Below, piece by piece: positions 62,054 to 64,000 of a DNA stretch of 64,000 nt. The position numbers were made by a program, and so were the translations under genes. The notes beneath the pieces are model-generated. The model worked only from the letters and a program-made list of their open reading frames with translations, was not told where the DNA came from and searched no databases. This DNA comes from an uncultured Pelagibacteraceae bacterium (GTDB taxonomy: Bacteria; Pseudomonadota; Alphaproteobacteria; Pelagibacterales; Pelagibacteraceae), in NCBI GenBank assembly GCA_902540595.1, contig CACBNI010000002.1, positions 62,001-126,000 of the forward strand. Reading direction: 5' to 3'. Numbering within the stretch: position 1 is the first letter of the stretch; every line of letters starts with the position of its first letter.

Positions 62054-62824
62054 ATGAAATTTATTATATTAGGTTGTGGTAGTTCAATGGGTGTACCAAG
62101 ACCGGATGGTTTTTTTGGTAATTGTGATCCAAATAATAAAAAAAACTATAGAACAAGATGCTCAGCATTGTTTCAAACTTCATATGAAAATATTTTGATA
62201 GATACTTCACCAGACCTTAGACAGCAACTATTGAGACATAAAATTAAAAAGATAAATAAAGTACTTTATTCACATATGCACGGTGATCAAACCCATGGTA
62301 TTAATGATTTAAGGTCATTCTTTATTAATAGCAGAAAACCAGTGGATGTTTACGCTGATAAATTCACATCTAATTATTTATTGAAAACTTTTTCTTATGT
62401 ATTTAAAAGTTATTCAAGAGAATATCCAGCAACTTTGAAACTAAATAAATTAAAAAATAATTTTTTCACATTAAATAATAACAGAAAAATAAAAATTAAA
62501 TCTATTGAAGTAGAACATGGCAAGGTTAGATCAAATTGCTTTATTTTGGATAAGAAATTAGCTTATATAAGTGATGTAAGTAAAATTTATAATAAAGATT
62601 ATAAATATTTTAAAAATCTAAAATATTTAGTTATCGACTGTTTATGGTATAATTTTCATCCATCACATTTTAATTTAGAAAACTCACTTTCAATGATTAA
62701 AAAATTCAAACCTAAACATGCTATTCTAACAAATTTATCACCAGTATTAGACTACAAAGTTTTAAAAAAGCTTTTACCTAAAAATGTAACCCCAGCTCAT
62801 GATGGATTAACAATAAAATTATAG
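62054..62824 (+). CDS. Metallo-beta-lactamase-fold phosphodiesterase, PhnP-like
   Basis: The 256-residue protein starts MKFIILGCGSSMGVPRPDG, with the metal motif SHMHGDQTHGINDLR (HxHxDxxH) and later VEHGKVRSNCF and PSHFNLENSLSM. This resembles the PhnP/phosphoribosyl cyclic phosphodiesterase branch of the MBL fold. The gene is conserved after tatD in alphaproteobacteria with or without C-P lyase, so its main role is probably general. It could nevertheless supply the cyclic phosphodiesterase step missing from the phn operon here. It overlaps the glutathione peroxidase gene by 6 bases. Confidence 0.85.
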   Translation: MKFIILGCGSSMGVPRPDGFFGNCDPNNKKNYRTRCSALFQTSYENILIDTSPDLRQQLLRHKIKKINKVLYSHMHGDQTHGINDLRSFFINSRKPVDVYADKFTSNYLLKTFSYVFKSYSREYPATLKLNKLKNNFFTLNNNRKIKIKSIEVEHGKVRSNCFILDKKLAYISDVSKIYNKDYKYFKNLKYLVIDCLWYNFHPSHFNLENSLSMIKKFKPKHAILTNLSPVLDYKVLKKLLPKNVTPAHDGLTIKL

Positions 62825-63364
62825 TATTGCTTCAATTTTTTTTATTAATTTACCTGACATAGGTTTAGTAAATGACGCGAATGTATCCTCAATTTTACCT
62901 TCTTTATTAATCAATATTTTATGAAAATTCCATTTTGGAACAGCAGATTTTCCATAGTTTTTTTTCGCCCATTTAAAAATTTCATGAGCACTATCACCTT
63001 TAACTTCAGTAATAGTTGTTAAAGGAAAATTTATATTAAAATTAATCTCACAAAATTCTTTTACTTCGTCGTTATTTTTTTTTTCTTGGTTAAATGAATT
63101 TGAAGGAACGCCAAGAACTACTAATCCTTTTGACTTATAATTATCCCATAATTCCTGAAGCTCTTCGTATTGATTTGTAAAACCACAATAACTAGCTGTA
63201 TTCACCACTAAAACAGCTTTATTTTTGTATTCCATAAAATCTATTAACTCTCCAGTTATGCTTTCGATGTTAAGATCGTAAAAAATTTTCTCATACTCAG
63301 CTTTAGCTGGATTATTAAAAAAAAACATTGTTATTGTTATAACTGTTAAAAAGTATTTTTTCAT
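62819..63364 (-). CDS. Secreted glutathione peroxidase-family protein
   Basis: The 181-residue protein has a signal peptide (about 1-22, ending PAKAE) and a thioredoxin-like fold. The peroxidatic Cys is in VVNTASYCGFTNQY and the Trp/Asn of the active site in PKWNFHKIL. The usual catalytic Gln segment (PCNQF) reads PSNSF, as in some bacterial relatives, so thiol specificity may differ and thioredoxin may be the real donor. It probably protects the periplasm from peroxides. It lies downstream of nhaA on the minus strand. Confidence 0.88.
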   Translation of the reverse strand: MKKYFLTVITITMFFFNNPAKAEYEKIFYDLNIESITGELIDFMEYKNKAVLVVNTASYCGFTNQYEELQELWDNYKSKGLVVLGVPSNSFNQEKKNNDEVKEFCEINFNINFPLTTITEVKGDSAHEIFKWAKKNYGKSAVPKWNFHKILINKEGKIEDTFASFTKPMSGKLIKKIEAIL

Positions 63365-63373
63365 ATAGTGAAA

Positions 63374-64000
63374 TTAACTTTTAGGTCTATTAGGTGTAAG
63401 TAATATCAAAAAGTATCCAAATAAAGTGGACAATAATGACCCAGTTAGCACACCTATTTTAACTCCATCCATATACTGTATATTTTCGGCAAAAGCTAAA
63501 TTTCCAACAAAAAGACTCATTGTGAAACCAATACCAGTTAGTACACCAACGCCATAAAAATTGTACCAGCTAGTATCATTAGGCATTTGTGCTATTTTAG
63601 CTTTAATAGATATATAAGAGAAAACAAAAACTCCTAGTTGTTTACCAACGAATAATCCTAATAAAATTCCTAATGGTACTTTGTTTAATAAAGAAGCAAA
63701 AGTTAAACCTTCTAGTGATACACCTGCATTAGCGAAAGCAAATAATGGCATTATACCAAAGGCAACATAAGGACTGATGGCATGTTCAATTTTTATTAAT
63801 AATGAAAAATCTTTTTCTTTTTTTCTATGAGGTATTGTCATAGCTAGTAAAACTCCAGCTATTGTAGCATGAATACCTGAATTATGAGTAAAATCCCAAA
63901 GAAACAATCCTACGATCAGGTAGGGTAAAAATTTTTTGATTTTAAATTTGTTGATCAATAACAAAATAATAAATGCTACCAGCATTAAGAGTAAATATTT
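63374..64000 (-). CDS. nhaA: Na+/H+ antiporter NhaA, C-terminal part (runs off the window)
   Basis: The frame stays open to the window edge, so at least 208 residues of the C-terminal half are visible. They contain about seven membrane helices, the motif DFTHNSGIHATIAGVLLAMTIPHRKK, and FGIMPLFAFANAGVSLEG, VGKQLGVFVFSYISIK and GVGVLTGIGFTMSLFVGNLAF, all typical of NhaA. It exchanges sodium for protons, useful in seawater. The N-terminal half with the catalytic Asp pair is outside the window. Confidence 0.93.
   Translation of the reverse strand, partial: KYLLLMLVAFIILLLINKFKIKKFLPYLIVGLFLWDFTHNSGIHATIAGVLLAMTIPHRKKEKDFSLLIKIEHAISPYVAFGIMPLFAFANAGVSLEGLTFASLLNKVPLGILLGLFVGKQLGVFVFSYISIKAKIAQMPNDTSWYNFYGVGVLTGIGFTMSLFVGNLAFAENIQYMDGVKIGVLTGSLLSTLFGYFLILLTPNRPKS

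Overview
The window is very AT-rich, densely packed and almost free of intergenic DNA. Many genes overlap by 1 to 20 bases. The housekeeping gene order is alphaproteobacterial: argS-nagZ-scpA-scpB-tatABC-serS-yajC-secDF, ssb-gyrA-coaD-ppi-tgt, recG/sdhE, and mltB-rlpA-dacC-tmk-holB-metG-tatD-MBL. Tiny spacers, very low GC and small protein sizes point to the SAR11 clade (Candidatus Pelagibacter). This identification is inference from style and gene content, not from a database match. I see no integrase, transposase, CRISPR array or phage gene.

Region 1 (1-25.3 kb) is a phosphorus-acquisition block. It runs pstC(end)-pstA-pstB-phoU-phoB, then sixA, ppk and ppx (polyphosphate), a Nudix hydrolase and a secreted TPR protein. 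Next come phnX (phosphonatase), an aqpS-arsC arsenate-detoxification pair, a phnZ-type HD oxygenase with an MFS transporter, and a small secreted orphan protein. The block ends with a phosphonate ABC importer (phnC-D-E1-E2), the regulator phnF, and a C-P lyase set (phnG-H-I-J-K-L-N, a DUF1045 2H-phosphoesterase, phnM). Direct repeats with an 11-bp period, the architecture of Pho boxes, lie upstream of phnX, phnZ, the small secreted protein and phnC. This suggests that PhoB, encoded here, controls these genes as one local regulon. Three phosphonate catabolic routes (C-P lyase, PhnX, PhnZ) therefore sit side by side with arsenate defence, which is useful when high-affinity Pst transport also lets arsenate in.

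Region 2 (25.4-29.5 kb) is a zinc block: znuA diverges from znuC-znuB-zur, with two Zur-box-like palindromes between them. A DpkA-like reductase gene is translationally coupled to zur.

Region 3 (29.5-64 kb) is housekeeping: DNA repair (xth, uvrA, recG), Fe-S assembly (erpA), dNTP hydrolysis, aminoacyl-tRNA synthetases (argS, serS, metG), chromosome segregation (scpAB), Tat and Sec export, gyrA, CoA synthesis, tRNA-Lys and tRNA-Ser, cell-wall enzymes, thymidylate kinase and the DNA polymerase delta-prime subunit. It ends inside nhaA. Oddities here are a tgt whose zinc-site cysteines are mostly replaced, a 25-residue candidate membrane microprotein, and an 87-residue membrane protein in the slot where relatives usually carry a SPOR-domain protein.
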